Below, one piece after another: positions 34,564 to 43,840 of a stretch of DNA of 64,000 nucleotides; positions within the stretch are counted from its first letter, which is position 1, and every line of letters starts with the position of its first letter. The stretch spans positions 186,001 to 250,000 of the forward strand of contig NC_012489.1 in the NCBI RefSeq assembly GCF_000010305.1, in the 5' to 3' direction. Both the position numbers and the translations under genes were made by a program. The stretch is from Gemmatimonas aurantiaca T-27 (lineage in GTDB: Bacteria > Gemmatimonadota > Gemmatimonadetes > Gemmatimonadales > Gemmatimonadaceae). The notes beneath the pieces are model-generated. The model worked only from the letters and a program-made list of their open reading frames with translations, was not told where the DNA came from and did no database searches.

Positions 34564-36573
34564 ATGATTGAGTTCATGCTTCCGTTCCTCCAGGCGGTCT
34601 CAGGCACTGGACGCCCGATCGGCGAATTTCTCGCAGGGATTCCAGTTGAAATCCAATTCTTCTGCTATCTGATCGCGGTAGTACTGGTCGCATCCTCCGC
34701 ATATGGCATCATCGGAGCCCGTCGGGTTCACGCCGCTGCTATGGCAGTGAAGGGTGCACTGCAGCAGCTCGGCCCACTTGACGATGACACGCGACTCCTG
34801 GGGCGTTCGTTAGGCAGTATCGACGGATGGCGCGCCGCGGCAAGTAGGCTCGCTCCCGCTCACCACCCGCTTGCGGAAGAAATCGAGCGCGAACTAGTGA
34901 CTTCACTGGATGTCGATGGTAGACGTCGATTCAGGCTGAGAAATCGCGAAGGCGGACTATGGACACTCGAGCGCCTGACCGAACGTTATGTCAATCTCGA
35001 CTATCTCGACGCAGTACCAGGAATTCTTACAGCGATTGGACTCATTGGCACATTCCTCGCTATCGCTTTGGGACTCTCGGGCCTGAGATCCGAAAATAAT
35101 GTCGTGATTGGTGTGGACGCCCTCTTGGGCAGCCTCGGTGGAAAGTTCGTGTCATCGATCGCGGCGCTCCTGGCCGCACTCGTGTTTCAGTTGTTGGATC
35201 TGTGGGGGCTCCGCCTCGCCTACAAAAAAACCCATCAATCGCTCATCGATGCAGTCGCTGACGGATTTCCCGGACTCTCGCCAACCCAACAGATCACCGA
35301 TCTCCTCGAATCCGCACACCGGCAGGAGCAAGCTCTTTCAAACATCTCTAGTGATGTCGTCAATCGATTCTCCGATGTGTTCGCATCAAATCTGCTACCA
35401 GATCTTGGGGCGCTGCTTGCCAAGAGCGTGCAGACCGAGATGGGCCCCGTCCTTCAACAGGTAGCAACAGGTATCTCCGCACTAGAGGACGGCATCCGAC
35501 GCCTAGAGTCAGGCAAGCAAGAGTCGATCGGAGCCGAGCTGCGATCGCTGACGGAAAACCTCGAGACCTCCATTCGCCGTGCACTCGAGCAGATGGGGGC
35601 ACAGTTCCGGGATTCCCTCTCGGGAAACACAAACGATGAATTCAAACGCGCTGCTGAGGCCATGCAGGGAAGTGCCTCGGTGCTCTCCGGAATGAACAAC
35701 TCCTTTGCAGACATGCAGGCTTCGATGCAACGCATGTTCGAGGAAGCGGAGAAGCGTGGCAGTGAGGCTTTCGCTGAGGGCGAGGGACGCACACGGGCAC
35801 TGAACGACCTGGTGGAGCGCCTGGTGGCACAACTCGGCGATAGTGCGAGCGCAAATGCCAACCAGGTGCAGCAGCTCCTTGTAGAAGCGGTCTCGAACAT
35901 GGGTGGCAAGCTTGCCGAGGTCACCGGCGAATTGGAACGTCGCACTCTCGAAGCAAACGAACAGAATCAGCGCACCAGTGAAGCGCTGCTGCACAAAGTG
36001 ACCGGAGCTGCCGAGCGAACGACTTCTGAAACTGAACGGTTGCTGGCCGTCATTGGCGAGCGAGCAGGAGACTTTGTCGCCGCCGCCGATCAACTTGCTG
36101 AACTACGGGCAGCGGTTCAGTCGGTGTTGGCGGAGACGGGACAGCGTGTGCGGGAGATGCAGGGTGCAGCCGACTCGTTCCGTTCAGTGGCGACGGAAGC
36201 CGGCGCAATGACTCGCACGCTTCGGGAAGCGCAGGCCAGTCATCTGAAAGCGGCCGAAACCGTAAGTGGTCTCGTACACAGGACCGGGGAGGTTGTCGAG
36301 CGACAAGCGGTGGTAGTGCAGCTCTCCCAAGACACCTACAGCGAAGCCGCCCGCGTTCTCTCCGGGCTCGATGAACAATTGGCCAGTGCGCTGCAGACGA
36401 TCTCCACGCACATGCAGGACTACAATCGCCAAGTGGAGAAAAACTTCCAGATCATCATGAATTCGGTGAACTCGAAGATGCCGGAACTGTTTGAACGACT
36501 CGGAGGACTGCTGCAGCAAGTCACGGATTCTGTTGAAGAGCTCGGGGATGTTCTGAAGCGGCAGAACCGGTAG
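34564..36573 (+). CDS. zorA: Zorya type I motor protein ZorA
   Basis: A 669-residue inner-membrane protein with the MotA/ExbB fold. TM segments lie near residues 25-48, 150-172 (VPGILTAIGLIGTFLAIALGL) and 195-218 (FVSSIAALLAALVFQLLDL). The C-terminal 440 residues form a long coiled coil with heptads (NLETSIRRALEQMG, AQLGDSASANANQVQQLLVEA, and so on), the ZorA tail that projects into the cytoplasm. In known Zorya systems ZorA5B2 is a proton-driven rotary motor that senses phage infection and recruits the effectors. First gene of zorABCD; zorB follows after 4 nt. Confidence 0.93.
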   Translation: MIEFMLPFLQAVSGTGRPIGEFLAGIPVEIQFFCYLIAVVLVASSAYGIIGARRVHAAAMAVKGALQQLGPLDDDTRLLGRSLGSIDGWRAAASRLAPAHHPLAEEIERELVTSLDVDGRRRFRLRNREGGLWTLERLTERYVNLDYLDAVPGILTAIGLIGTFLAIALGLSGLRSENNVVIGVDALLGSLGGKFVSSIAALLAALVFQLLDLWGLRLAYKKTHQSLIDAVADGFPGLSPTQQITDLLESAHRQEQALSNISSDVVNRFSDVFASNLLPDLGALLAKSVQTEMGPVLQQVATGISALEDGIRRLESGKQESIGAELRSLTENLETSIRRALEQMGAQFRDSLSGNTNDEFKRAAEAMQGSASVLSGMNNSFADMQASMQRMFEEAEKRGSEAFAEGEGRTRALNDLVERLVAQLGDSASANANQVQQLLVEAVSNMGGKLAEVTGELERRTLEANEQNQRTSEALLHKVTGAAERTTSETERLLAVIGERAGDFVAAADQLAELRAAVQSVLAETGQRVREMQGAADSFRSVATEAGAMTRTLREAQASHLKAAETVSGLVHRTGEVVERQAVVVQLSQDTYSEAARVLSGLDEQLASALQTISTHMQDYNRQVEKNFQIIMNSVNSKMPELFERLGGLLQQVTDSVEELGDVLKRQNR

Positions 36574-36577
36574 GCGA

Positions 36578-37270
36578 ATGCAGAAAGGATCTGGTGCGGC
36601 ATCGTCATCTCTGACGGACATACTCGCGTCACTGGTCGCGGTGTTCGTATTGCTGTTCGTTGCGGCTCAAAACAACCGCGGTGCGGGGGTGGTCACGGCT
36701 CGCGATGTGCTCATCAAGCAACTCAGGGGAGAACTGGTTACCGCAGGTCTGGACAGTGCGGCGATCGACTCCATTCCGAACGATCCAAGTACAGTGCTCG
36801 TGATTCTCCCGGACAGCGTGCTGTTTGAACGGGGCGATAGCCGCATGTCTGCGGCAGGGCAGAATGTCGTGCGAATCGCGACACCGTTGCTGGCAGGTGT
36901 CATTTGCGCTGATAGTATCCGCCAAACGCTCGATCAGGTTGTCGTAGAAGGTCACACCGACAACACGATTCCGTTCGGAATGAGGCCAGAGGCTGGCCGC
37001 ATGTTCAATCTCGAATTGAGCCAGCGGCGATCCATGAACTTTGTTGCGACGAGTACGGCCACGCTAGCTGAACGCGACACCTTGCTCGAGTGCTACCTCG
37101 GCCTAGTCTCCGCAACTGGCCGCGGTCAGGAAAATCCCCTTCCTCGCATTCCGGCCGACTCATCACCTCAGCGTCGAGTGGTGCTGCGCATCCGCCTCAA
37201 GACCGAGATCCGGGACTCCGTACGCATTGTCCAGGATGTCATAGGAGGGGGCGGTGCAGAAAATCCTTGA
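36578..37270 (+). CDS. zorB: Zorya ion-channel and peptidoglycan-binding protein ZorB
   Basis: A 230-residue MotB/OmpA-like partner of ZorA. One TM helix (residues 15-33) follows Asp14 in SLTDILASLVAVFVLLFV, the expected proton-carrying Asp. The periplasmic OmpA-type domain has VVVEGHTDNTIPFGM, ELSQRRSMNFV and the late QRRVVLRIR, as needed to bind peptidoglycan. It overlaps zorC by 17 nt. Confidence 0.92.
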   Translation: MQKGSGAASSSLTDILASLVAVFVLLFVAAQNNRGAGVVTARDVLIKQLRGELVTAGLDSAAIDSIPNDPSTVLVILPDSVLFERGDSRMSAAGQNVVRIATPLLAGVICADSIRQTLDQVVVEGHTDNTIPFGMRPEAGRMFNLELSQRRSMNFVATSTATLAERDTLLECYLGLVSATGRGQENPLPRIPADSSPQRRVVLRIRLKTEIRDSVRIVQDVIGGGGAENP

Positions 37271-38633
37271 CTCGCTGCGCCGCGTGATCGCCGTCGCGGC
37301 CATCAATGTGGAATCCCGACTCGCACTGACTCTCGATCCAGCGCAGGAGTTGGGACCATTGGAGCTGGCTCTGACGCGCTTGCGATCCCAGGGACCGATT
37401 GACGGAGCGGGGCGTCCCTCCGGAATCGATCCTGATGCACTCTGGGCGCGCTGGACAATGTCGACACAGAGTTCAGAAGAATTCAGTCTTCGGGAACTGC
37501 GGGCTCTTTGCTGGGATAGCCGGGCCGTCGAGGATCTGCGTTTTCTGGAGTTGCTAGAATCTGATGGGCATATTCCAAAGCGAGGCGCCTTCCTTAGAGG
37601 CTTGTGGCACTGCCACCAGCATCATTGGCGCCTGCGCTCAGCCAGTCGTCTCGAGTCGTACTTCTTGTTGGCTACAACACAGGCTGAACACCGGACGCGT
37701 TGGCTAGAACAACTCAATGAGTTGCCGGAGATGCTCACAGACAATGCAGCGCGATCAGTTGGCCGCGCACTGTTTGCCCGACTTGACGCCGTTGGGTCGA
37801 CCATCGACAACCTCCGTCTGACAGCCCCGGGCCAGTTGGCACAACTGGCCTTGCGGGCCTGTCGATCCGAATGGCTGGATGCATTGAAGCTCTACGCGGA
37901 GCAGAACGACCCACGGGTAATTTCCGTACTGCACCAGGGCCTTGGCGGGCTATTGCACAGCGACCTCACAAGCAAGGAGGACTTTCCGAAGGTCGTAGAG
38001 TGGTTGTTGGAACTGTTGGACCGATCCGGTGACGCATACCGAAAGGCATTGGCAGATTGGATTGTGTCCGACCGGAGACTCGGACACCCTCGCAGAATCG
38101 GCACGAGTGCGAACTGGATGGGCGTCTCTGAAAAGGCGCGCCTCGCAGCACTGCGCTTGTTTGCCGCCAAAGACATCGGTCGATTCTTTGACATACTGAT
38201 TGGTCGCCAGTTCGATACTCAGAGTCGCCGTCCTTTTTGGGAGCAGTACATCAATTCGCCTCAGTTTGTCGACTATGCAATCGCTTGTGATCCAGAGGAT
38301 CGAAAGCGGTTGATCGCGAATTGGACAGACGGAGTGCCCGATGTCGCGCGATTGGACGGAGCACCAGACAGGCACAGCGCATTCATCATGAGATTTCGCA
38401 CAATCCACTACGATCTGATTGTCGTGGAGATGAGTCGCGCGAACAACGCAATGTACCTATTCGACACAAGCGACTTCGAAGACGAAGTTGGTACCTTGGA
38501 GAAATCCAGATTTCGATTCTCCGCGCTCAAGAATCGTAGCGTGGCGGCGAGAACCTGGTCTCATAGCCATTCCTGGCAGTTTCGCTTCGCCGGCAATCTG
38601 AGGGAGTTCGGAATCGTGAGAGGTCCACAGTGA
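37254..38633 (+). CDS. zorC: Zorya type I protein ZorC (EH_signature domain)
   Basis: A 459-residue cytoplasmic protein. The C-terminal third with PFWEQYINSPQF, DRKRLIANW and VEMSRANNAMYLFD, then a Trp/His-rich end (ARTWSHSHSWQFRF), fits the EH_signature region that defines ZorC. The N-terminal part is helical. ZorC is an accessory DNA-binding subunit in described type I systems. The GTG start at 37254 lies inside the end of zorB, and the stop overlaps the zorD start by 4 nt. I assign it from position plus these motifs; on sequence alone it would be weaker. Confidence 0.85.
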   Translation: MQKILDSLRRVIAVAAINVESRLALTLDPAQELGPLELALTRLRSQGPIDGAGRPSGIDPDALWARWTMSTQSSEEFSLRELRALCWDSRAVEDLRFLELLESDGHIPKRGAFLRGLWHCHQHHWRLRSASRLESYFLLATTQAEHRTRWLEQLNELPEMLTDNAARSVGRALFARLDAVGSTIDNLRLTAPGQLAQLALRACRSEWLDALKLYAEQNDPRVISVLHQGLGGLLHSDLTSKEDFPKVVEWLLELLDRSGDAYRKALADWIVSDRRLGHPRRIGTSANWMGVSEKARLAALRLFAAKDIGRFFDILIGRQFDTQSRRPFWEQYINSPQFVDYAIACDPEDRKRLIANWTDGVPDVARLDGAPDRHSAFIMRFRTIHYDLIVVEMSRANNAMYLFDTSDFEDEVGTLEKSRFRFSALKNRSVAARTWSHSHSWQFRFAGNLREFGIVRGPQ

Positions 38634-41600
38634 AGGAAGCTCAGGCCAACTCGGAACCCAATACATATTGGCTCTCGGCGGCGCCAGGAGGGTTGATCGT
38701 CGGGAAGGGTCAACCTGCAGGATCTGTATCATCTCCGAACTTGTTGCTGGGGGCAAATACCGATGGTGAACTCTCAACCGATATTGCGATTCTTCGAGAA
38801 CAGGGCCTCGCGACCGACCACGAGGATGGGTGGAGAGTCTCATGGCCAGACTGGCCCCTCGCGCTGGATCTCGGCGCAAGAAGTCTGATTGCCCATTCCA
38901 CCCTTTGTCATCTCGTGCTCCAGATTGACAGACGGAGTGAGTTGGGGCGTTCAGACTTTCGCTACATAGTTCGCTGGCGCGAAGGGGCGCATGAGGTGGA
39001 GGTCACCCGGTTCGGTGCCTATGTGCGGCATGAAGCGACAAACCGCGTCATGCATCTTGACAAGAGATTGCTGGAGATCGCGGAAGCGATCGATCACTTC
39101 AACGCACTGACGCCTGCCGAACGAAGCAGCCGCAAGAACGTTTGGGGCACACTGGCGTCCATTGCCGGAAATGCCCGAGAACTGGGAGCGAGATTGGATC
39201 GACACCTTGATTCCAATCTCGTGATCGTGCCGCCGACCATTGGACTCCTCATTCGTGGCGATGAGAATGGGAACGTCAGCTTCCTTCCCAGACTTCCCGG
39301 CGAAGGGGATAGTGAGGCCTTCCGGTTGGAGTTCGAGCGCGCGCTGGACATTCAGGACGTCATGTCGGTCACACTTCCCGATCGTCGCGTGGCTCGAGTT
39401 CTGCTGTCGGAGCCTCAACGAGAAGTGCTGCGACGTATGCGCAAAGTCCGCCACCTGCCGGTAGCGGATGTTGGAGAGTTACTGGATGATCCGTCGCCAA
39501 TATTTGACGGGGTCTTCGACGCTATCGACCTGGCGGATATCTCTCGTGAGTACGGCATTCGTGTGATAGGAATCGGTAGTCTGACCTTGCCAACGGACGT
39601 TCGGCCCGTCGGGGGCCCTTCGGTCTTCGATCGAATGCAGTTGTCGGAATTAGTTCCCACTCCACAGCTGCCGCTCGCCCCCCCCGCTTCTGAATCCGCC
39701 GGCACGGGCACCCAACGCTCCGTAGTGTCCATTGATGTGTTGGAAGCAGAGACTGGATCGGTTCACACGGTACGACTTTCAGGGGATGAGGCGGTACGTC
39801 GGCTTCAGGGCCAGGTGAGAGCGTGCCTCGCTGACGGCGCTGAGCATTTCCTGCATGAAGGAGTTGCCATCAAGGCTGAACCTGAACTGGTGGCAGCTCT
39901 GGATCGCCACATCAGTGGGCCCGTGCCGGGGAGAGAAGACGATGTCGGGTCGGTCGGGCGTTCCGGTCACCTGTATCTGCTAATCAACGAACACGAAGAT
40001 TCCCTGACGCCCGGGCTCGAGGTTGTTCCGCTACCGGATGGAGATGTGGTGGAAGCACCTCGGTCACTTCCTCTGGCGCTTCACGATTCAATCAAACTCA
40101 AGAGTCACCAGCTCGACGGTGTTCAGTGGTTGTCCACATGTCGAGGCATGCCAGGTCGTCGAGGTGCGGTACTTGCGGACGACATGGGGCTTGGGAAGAC
40201 CCTGCAAGTTCTGGTTCACATAGCATTGCTACTCGAGTCGGGAACGGCGCTGGATGGTCTGGGATCAGACCGGAATGGCCCATGGAGACCTGTATTGATC
40301 GTGGCACCGCTGCTGCTTGTGGAGTCAGGTGTCTGGACCGAGGAAATGCGGTCTCGGTTTGCGAACTCGGGTCGTGTGTTCGAGCCGTATGTTGTTCTGC
40401 GCGACGAGGGAATTCGGAAGGTCATGCACAACTCTGGTGAGCGCGACTATCTCGGCAAGCCTGTTCTCGATCCGGCGAAGCTCATGGCGCACAAGGTCGT
40501 GATCACGACCTACGAAACCATGATGGCATATCAGCACAGCCTCGCGCAGCTCGTCGGTGGGCGACCGATGTGGTCGTTGGTGGTATTCGATGAGGCGCAG
40601 GAGGTGAAGTCCCCGAAGACGAAGCAGAGTATTGCGGCGAAAGCGCTTGATGCCCGGTTCAAACTGGCGGCCACGGGTACCCCGGTGGAGACTCGACTCC
40701 GGGACCTCTGGAACATTCTTGATACGGTTGAGCCTGGCCGGCTTGGTACACAGAGGGCATTCGTCACGGCATACGAGCGACCGGCGATGAAGCCGAATAG
40801 AGGGTCTGAGCGTCAGGCGGCACTGGATGCGCTGCGAGTGGCTATCCGCTACGAAAGACCGGGTGCGTTGTTGATCCGACGGGACAAGCGCATTTTGTCC
40901 GATCTGCCAGAGCGGATTGAGCATCGCGTCAAATGCACCATGACCCCTGTGGAGGAAGAAATCATGGGGCGGATTCGCGCGGACCTTGGGTCCACGGCTG
41001 GTCGACGCCAGCCTCTCGCTGCACTTCAACGGCTGCATCTTTGCACCCAGCATCCCGTTCTGGCGGGTGCGGCAACCGGACATGATGTCGACGCGCTGAT
41101 CGCCACGTCAGCGCGACTCGCTCAGCTTCTCAAATTGTTGCGCGAAATCCAAGTGCAGAGTGAGAAGGTGCTGATCTTTGCGCGAAGCGTCGACTCACAA
41201 AGACTGCTGGCGCGGGTGATTGCGCAGTCCCTCGGTACGCAGGTCGATATCGTCAACGGTCAGACCGGGGTCACGGGAGGTCGTGCGACAAGTGGAACTG
41301 TTCGACGTGAGATTCTCAGTCGATTTCGTGCCACACCAGGTTTCGCTGCCATCGTCCTGTCTCCATTCGTTGCAGGTGTTGGTCTGACGCTGACTGAGGC
41401 CAACCACGTCGTGCACTATGGCCGATGGTGGAATCCTGCCATCGAGAATCAAGCTACGGATCGAGCCCATCGCATTGGTCAGACCAAGCCGGTTCATGTG
41501 TACTACCTTCTCGGAACTTATCGAGCGCCTGAGCAACGATCCTTCGACGAGGCGCTCGATGACCTTCTGCGTGAGCGCAGAGATCTCGCTCACGACTTCC

Positions 41601-42082
41601 TGTCGCCCGTCACAGAAGACGCCAATGCGGAGCTGCTCATCCAGCGGCTTGGCTCGTCGGCACGGCCGATCAGCCTGGTCGCACGAATGGAGCCTACCAC
41701 GGTGAGTGAGGCGGCGGCGATGCTCCTATCACTAGCCAGGTCTCGCGATGAGTCTGCCGTTTGGCTTGACGCGGAGGGTATGTATGGGGCGCACGCTCTG
41801 GTCGCCAGACAAGGCGTTGTGCTAGTTGCGAGGATCGTCCAGGTGGACTCAGTTGAAGAGCAGCAACTTCTATTGTCGGCGCAGAGGGCCTGGCAGGATG
41901 CGCTCGGTGTGAGGACAGAAGGATTGATGCTCGCATGTCATGGCTCTGTGGACATCAATACCAAGACTTGGAAGGCCCTCCGCCTCGAGCTGGATAGCCA
42001 AAGCTCGGTGGACCCCGACTACTTGTTGACGCCGTACCGTAGCGTCCACGATGTGCGAGAACGTTTATTGCGACATATATAG
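38630..42082 (+). CDS. zorD: Zorya type I effector ZorD (SNF2 helicase/nuclease)
   Basis: A 1150-residue protein. The N-terminal 450 residues are the ZorD-specific part. The SNF2 motor starts near 475: LKSHQLDGVQWLSTCRG, Walker A DDMGLGKTLQVL, Walker B VVFDEAQEVKS (DEAQ in place of DEAH) and ATGTPVETRLRDLWN. The second lobe has VLIFARSVDSQRLL, PFVAGVGLTLTEANHVVHYGRWWNP and DRAHRIGQTKPVHVYYL. A C-terminal segment of about 150 residues includes a predicted beta-rich region and could hold the nuclease-like part. ZorD degrades or unwinds phage DNA once activated. GTG start, coupled to zorC. Confidence 0.93.
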   Translation: MKEAQANSEPNTYWLSAAPGGLIVGKGQPAGSVSSPNLLLGANTDGELSTDIAILREQGLATDHEDGWRVSWPDWPLALDLGARSLIAHSTLCHLVLQIDRRSELGRSDFRYIVRWREGAHEVEVTRFGAYVRHEATNRVMHLDKRLLEIAEAIDHFNALTPAERSSRKNVWGTLASIAGNARELGARLDRHLDSNLVIVPPTIGLLIRGDENGNVSFLPRLPGEGDSEAFRLEFERALDIQDVMSVTLPDRRVARVLLSEPQREVLRRMRKVRHLPVADVGELLDDPSPIFDGVFDAIDLADISREYGIRVIGIGSLTLPTDVRPVGGPSVFDRMQLSELVPTPQLPLAPPASESAGTGTQRSVVSIDVLEAETGSVHTVRLSGDEAVRRLQGQVRACLADGAEHFLHEGVAIKAEPELVAALDRHISGPVPGREDDVGSVGRSGHLYLLINEHEDSLTPGLEVVPLPDGDVVEAPRSLPLALHDSIKLKSHQLDGVQWLSTCRGMPGRRGAVLADDMGLGKTLQVLVHIALLLESGTALDGLGSDRNGPWRPVLIVAPLLLVESGVWTEEMRSRFANSGRVFEPYVVLRDEGIRKVMHNSGERDYLGKPVLDPAKLMAHKVVITTYETMMAYQHSLAQLVGGRPMWSLVVFDEAQEVKSPKTKQSIAAKALDARFKLAATGTPVETRLRDLWNILDTVEPGRLGTQRAFVTAYERPAMKPNRGSERQAALDALRVAIRYERPGALLIRRDKRILSDLPERIEHRVKCTMTPVEEEIMGRIRADLGSTAGRRQPLAALQRLHLCTQHPVLAGAATGHDVDALIATSARLAQLLKLLREIQVQSEKVLIFARSVDSQRLLARVIAQSLGTQVDIVNGQTGVTGGRATSGTVRREILSRFRATPGFAAIVLSPFVAGVGLTLTEANHVVHYGRWWNPAIENQATDRAHRIGQTKPVHVYYLLGTYRAPEQRSFDEALDDLLRERRDLAHDFLSPVTEDANAELLIQRLGSSARPISLVARMEPTTVSEAAAMLLSLARSRDESAVWLDAEGMYGAHALVARQGVVLVARIVQVDSVEEQQLLLSAQRAWQDALGVRTEGLMLACHGSVDINTKTWKALRLELDSQSSVDPDYLLTPYRSVHDVRERLLRHI

Positions 42083-42151
42083 AAAGCCGCCATTTCTATG
42101 CACGTCGCCAGGATGTGTATAACAACTATTCACATCTCACACCTATCCAAT

Positions 42152-43234
42152 TCACCCCAGAAACCGCCCGATCGCCAGTTCGGTCAGCTCGAACACCTTT
42201 CCGACATCATCACCGTTGACCCGGCCGAGCAGTCCGCTCCGCCAGTCTTCCGGAATCCACGCCGTGCCATGCGCTGCCCCCATGGCCGCGCCGACGATGG
42301 CAGCGATGGTGTCATTGTCCCGGGTGTCGTTCACGGCCACCAGCATGGCTTCCTTCGGGTCATGCCCATGCTGAGCCAGGATGTGCAGCACGGCGGGCAC
42401 GGTTTCCAGCAGATACGCACCGCTGTACCACTGCTCGCCGGTCTTCCGCACGCTCACCCCACGCCGCACGGCGTCGCGCACCTGCGTGTCGAGCATGGCG
42501 GACAAGCTTCCGCGCCAGTGCTGCAACGCGCCACTCTGCACGCGGGACTCATAGCTCTGTCCATGATCGAGCACCCGCAGCACTTCCGTGTACGTCTCGA
42601 GCCACTCGGCAGGGGCTTCCGGAAGGTCGCCATTGAGCAACCGCCACAGCAGCGCGATCCATGCCACGCTGCTGCTGATCGCCATGGCGTCGTTGTGAGT
42701 CACTGCGGCTGACAGAGCGGTGTCGTACCACACGTCGGTGCCACCTTTCAGGAGATGTGGCAATACGGTGGGGGCAATGCGCATCAGCGCACCGTTGCCG
42801 GCGCTCAATTGTGTGGCTTCCCACCATGGCGCCCCGGTACGCAGTGCATTGCAGAAATCGCGTGTGCTGCGGCCGATGCCAAAGATTCGATCGTTGGCAA
42901 TGCGGAACGCGAGTTCGTCCGGAACGAGGGCTCCGTCGGCCAGCAATTGCTCCACCGCCCGGAACGTGAGCTGCGTGTCATCGCTTGGGGTGCCAGCCGG
43001 TGCGCCATCCGCGTAGCGACTGGGCAGGTAACCGACGATGCGGCCGTACTTGGCCTCGCGTTCAGCCGGATTCATGCTCTCGCTGCGATTGCCCAGTGCA
43101 TCACCGATGGCCACCCCCAGCAACATGCCACGCACACGATCCGCAATATCGGGCGCGTCGATCGCCGGTGCCGGCGGCAGGATGGCCAGGCGTTCGCGTT
43201 CGAGGCGGGGAATCCAACTGGGTACGGACATCAT
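42152..43234 (-). CDS. ADP-ribosylglycohydrolase
   Basis: A 360-residue hydrolase of the DraG/ARH family that removes ADP-ribose from proteins or small molecules. Metal-binding motifs are complete: GVAIGDALG, SDDTQL (residues 84-89) and the late DTRDNDTIAAIVGAAMGAAHG, with NGALMRIAP typical of the family. The product is soluble. It is convergent with zorD (69 nt apart) and divergent from a small lipoprotein gene. At the edge of the defence island it could reverse a modification, but housekeeping roles are also known. Confidence 0.88.
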   Translation of the reverse strand: MMSVPSWIPRLERERLAILPPAPAIDAPDIADRVRGMLLGVAIGDALGNRSESMNPAEREAKYGRIVGYLPSRYADGAPAGTPSDDTQLTFRAVEQLLADGALVPDELAFRIANDRIFGIGRSTRDFCNALRTGAPWWEATQLSAGNGALMRIAPTVLPHLLKGGTDVWYDTALSAAVTHNDAMAISSSVAWIALLWRLLNGDLPEAPAEWLETYTEVLRVLDHGQSYESRVQSGALQHWRGSLSAMLDTQVRDAVRRGVSVRKTGEQWYSGAYLLETVPAVLHILAQHGHDPKEAMLVAVNDTRDNDTIAAIVGAAMGAAHGTAWIPEDWRSGLLGRVNGDDVGKVFELTELAIGRFLG

Positions 43235-43389
43235 GTGGCTCGTATCTCTCAGGGAGTAAGACCAGGGGCACTACGGCGCTGCAAGCTACTTGATCGGATC
43301 GCCAAAGACTTGTCCGATCATGGTGCTCAGAACCTCGGGCAATCGTGCGGGTATGTTTGGGCACATCCTTTCACCCACACCCCACGCTC

Positions 43390-43788
43390 ATGCCACGCTT
43401 TTCGCGCGTATTCCCTGTCGCTTTGCTCGCTGCCGTGACCATCTCCAGCAGCGGCTGTTTCCTCGTCGCCGCCGGTGCAGGCGCCGGCGCGGCCATCGCG
43501 TATACGCAGCGTGGCGCGTCTGCATCCGTCCCGGGCTCCGTGGACGCGGTGTTTGGCAAGGCTCAGTCGGCCTTCAATGCCATGAGCATCAACGAAACGG
43601 GACAGAGCACCGAGAACAGCGGCGCCACGCGCAGGCTGGTCGGCAAGAACGGCGACAACGAAATCACCGTGGAAATCAAGCGCTCCAGCGATGAAGTCGC
43701 CGCCGTGGAAGTCGTCGCCAAGAAGAACGTGGTGGACTACGACAAGGATCTTGCGAAGCGGGTCCTCGATCGCATCGTGGGCAAGTAG
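43390..43788 (+). CDS. DUF3568-like small lipoprotein
   Basis: A 132-residue exported lipoprotein. The signal peptide ends with the lipobox SSSGC (Cys23), followed by FLVAAGAGAGAAIAY, a Gly/Ala-rich segment. The mature part SVDAVFGKAQSAFNAMSI and NGDNEITVEIKRSSDEVAAVEVVAKK matches the DUF3568 pattern. Function unknown. ATG 43390 is chosen because the signal peptide follows; the frame is open upstream. It has its own promoter region, divergent from the ADP-ribosylglycohydrolase. Confidence 0.75.
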   Translation: MPRFSRVFPVALLAAVTISSSGCFLVAAGAGAGAAIAYTQRGASASVPGSVDAVFGKAQSAFNAMSINETGQSTENSGATRRLVGKNGDNEITVEIKRSSDEVAAVEVVAKKNVVDYDKDLAKRVLDRIVGK

Positions 43789-43840
43789 TTCGCGCGTCGC
43801 CCGGTAGGGTGGCTCGTCATGGTGCCCGCTATGGCCTTCG

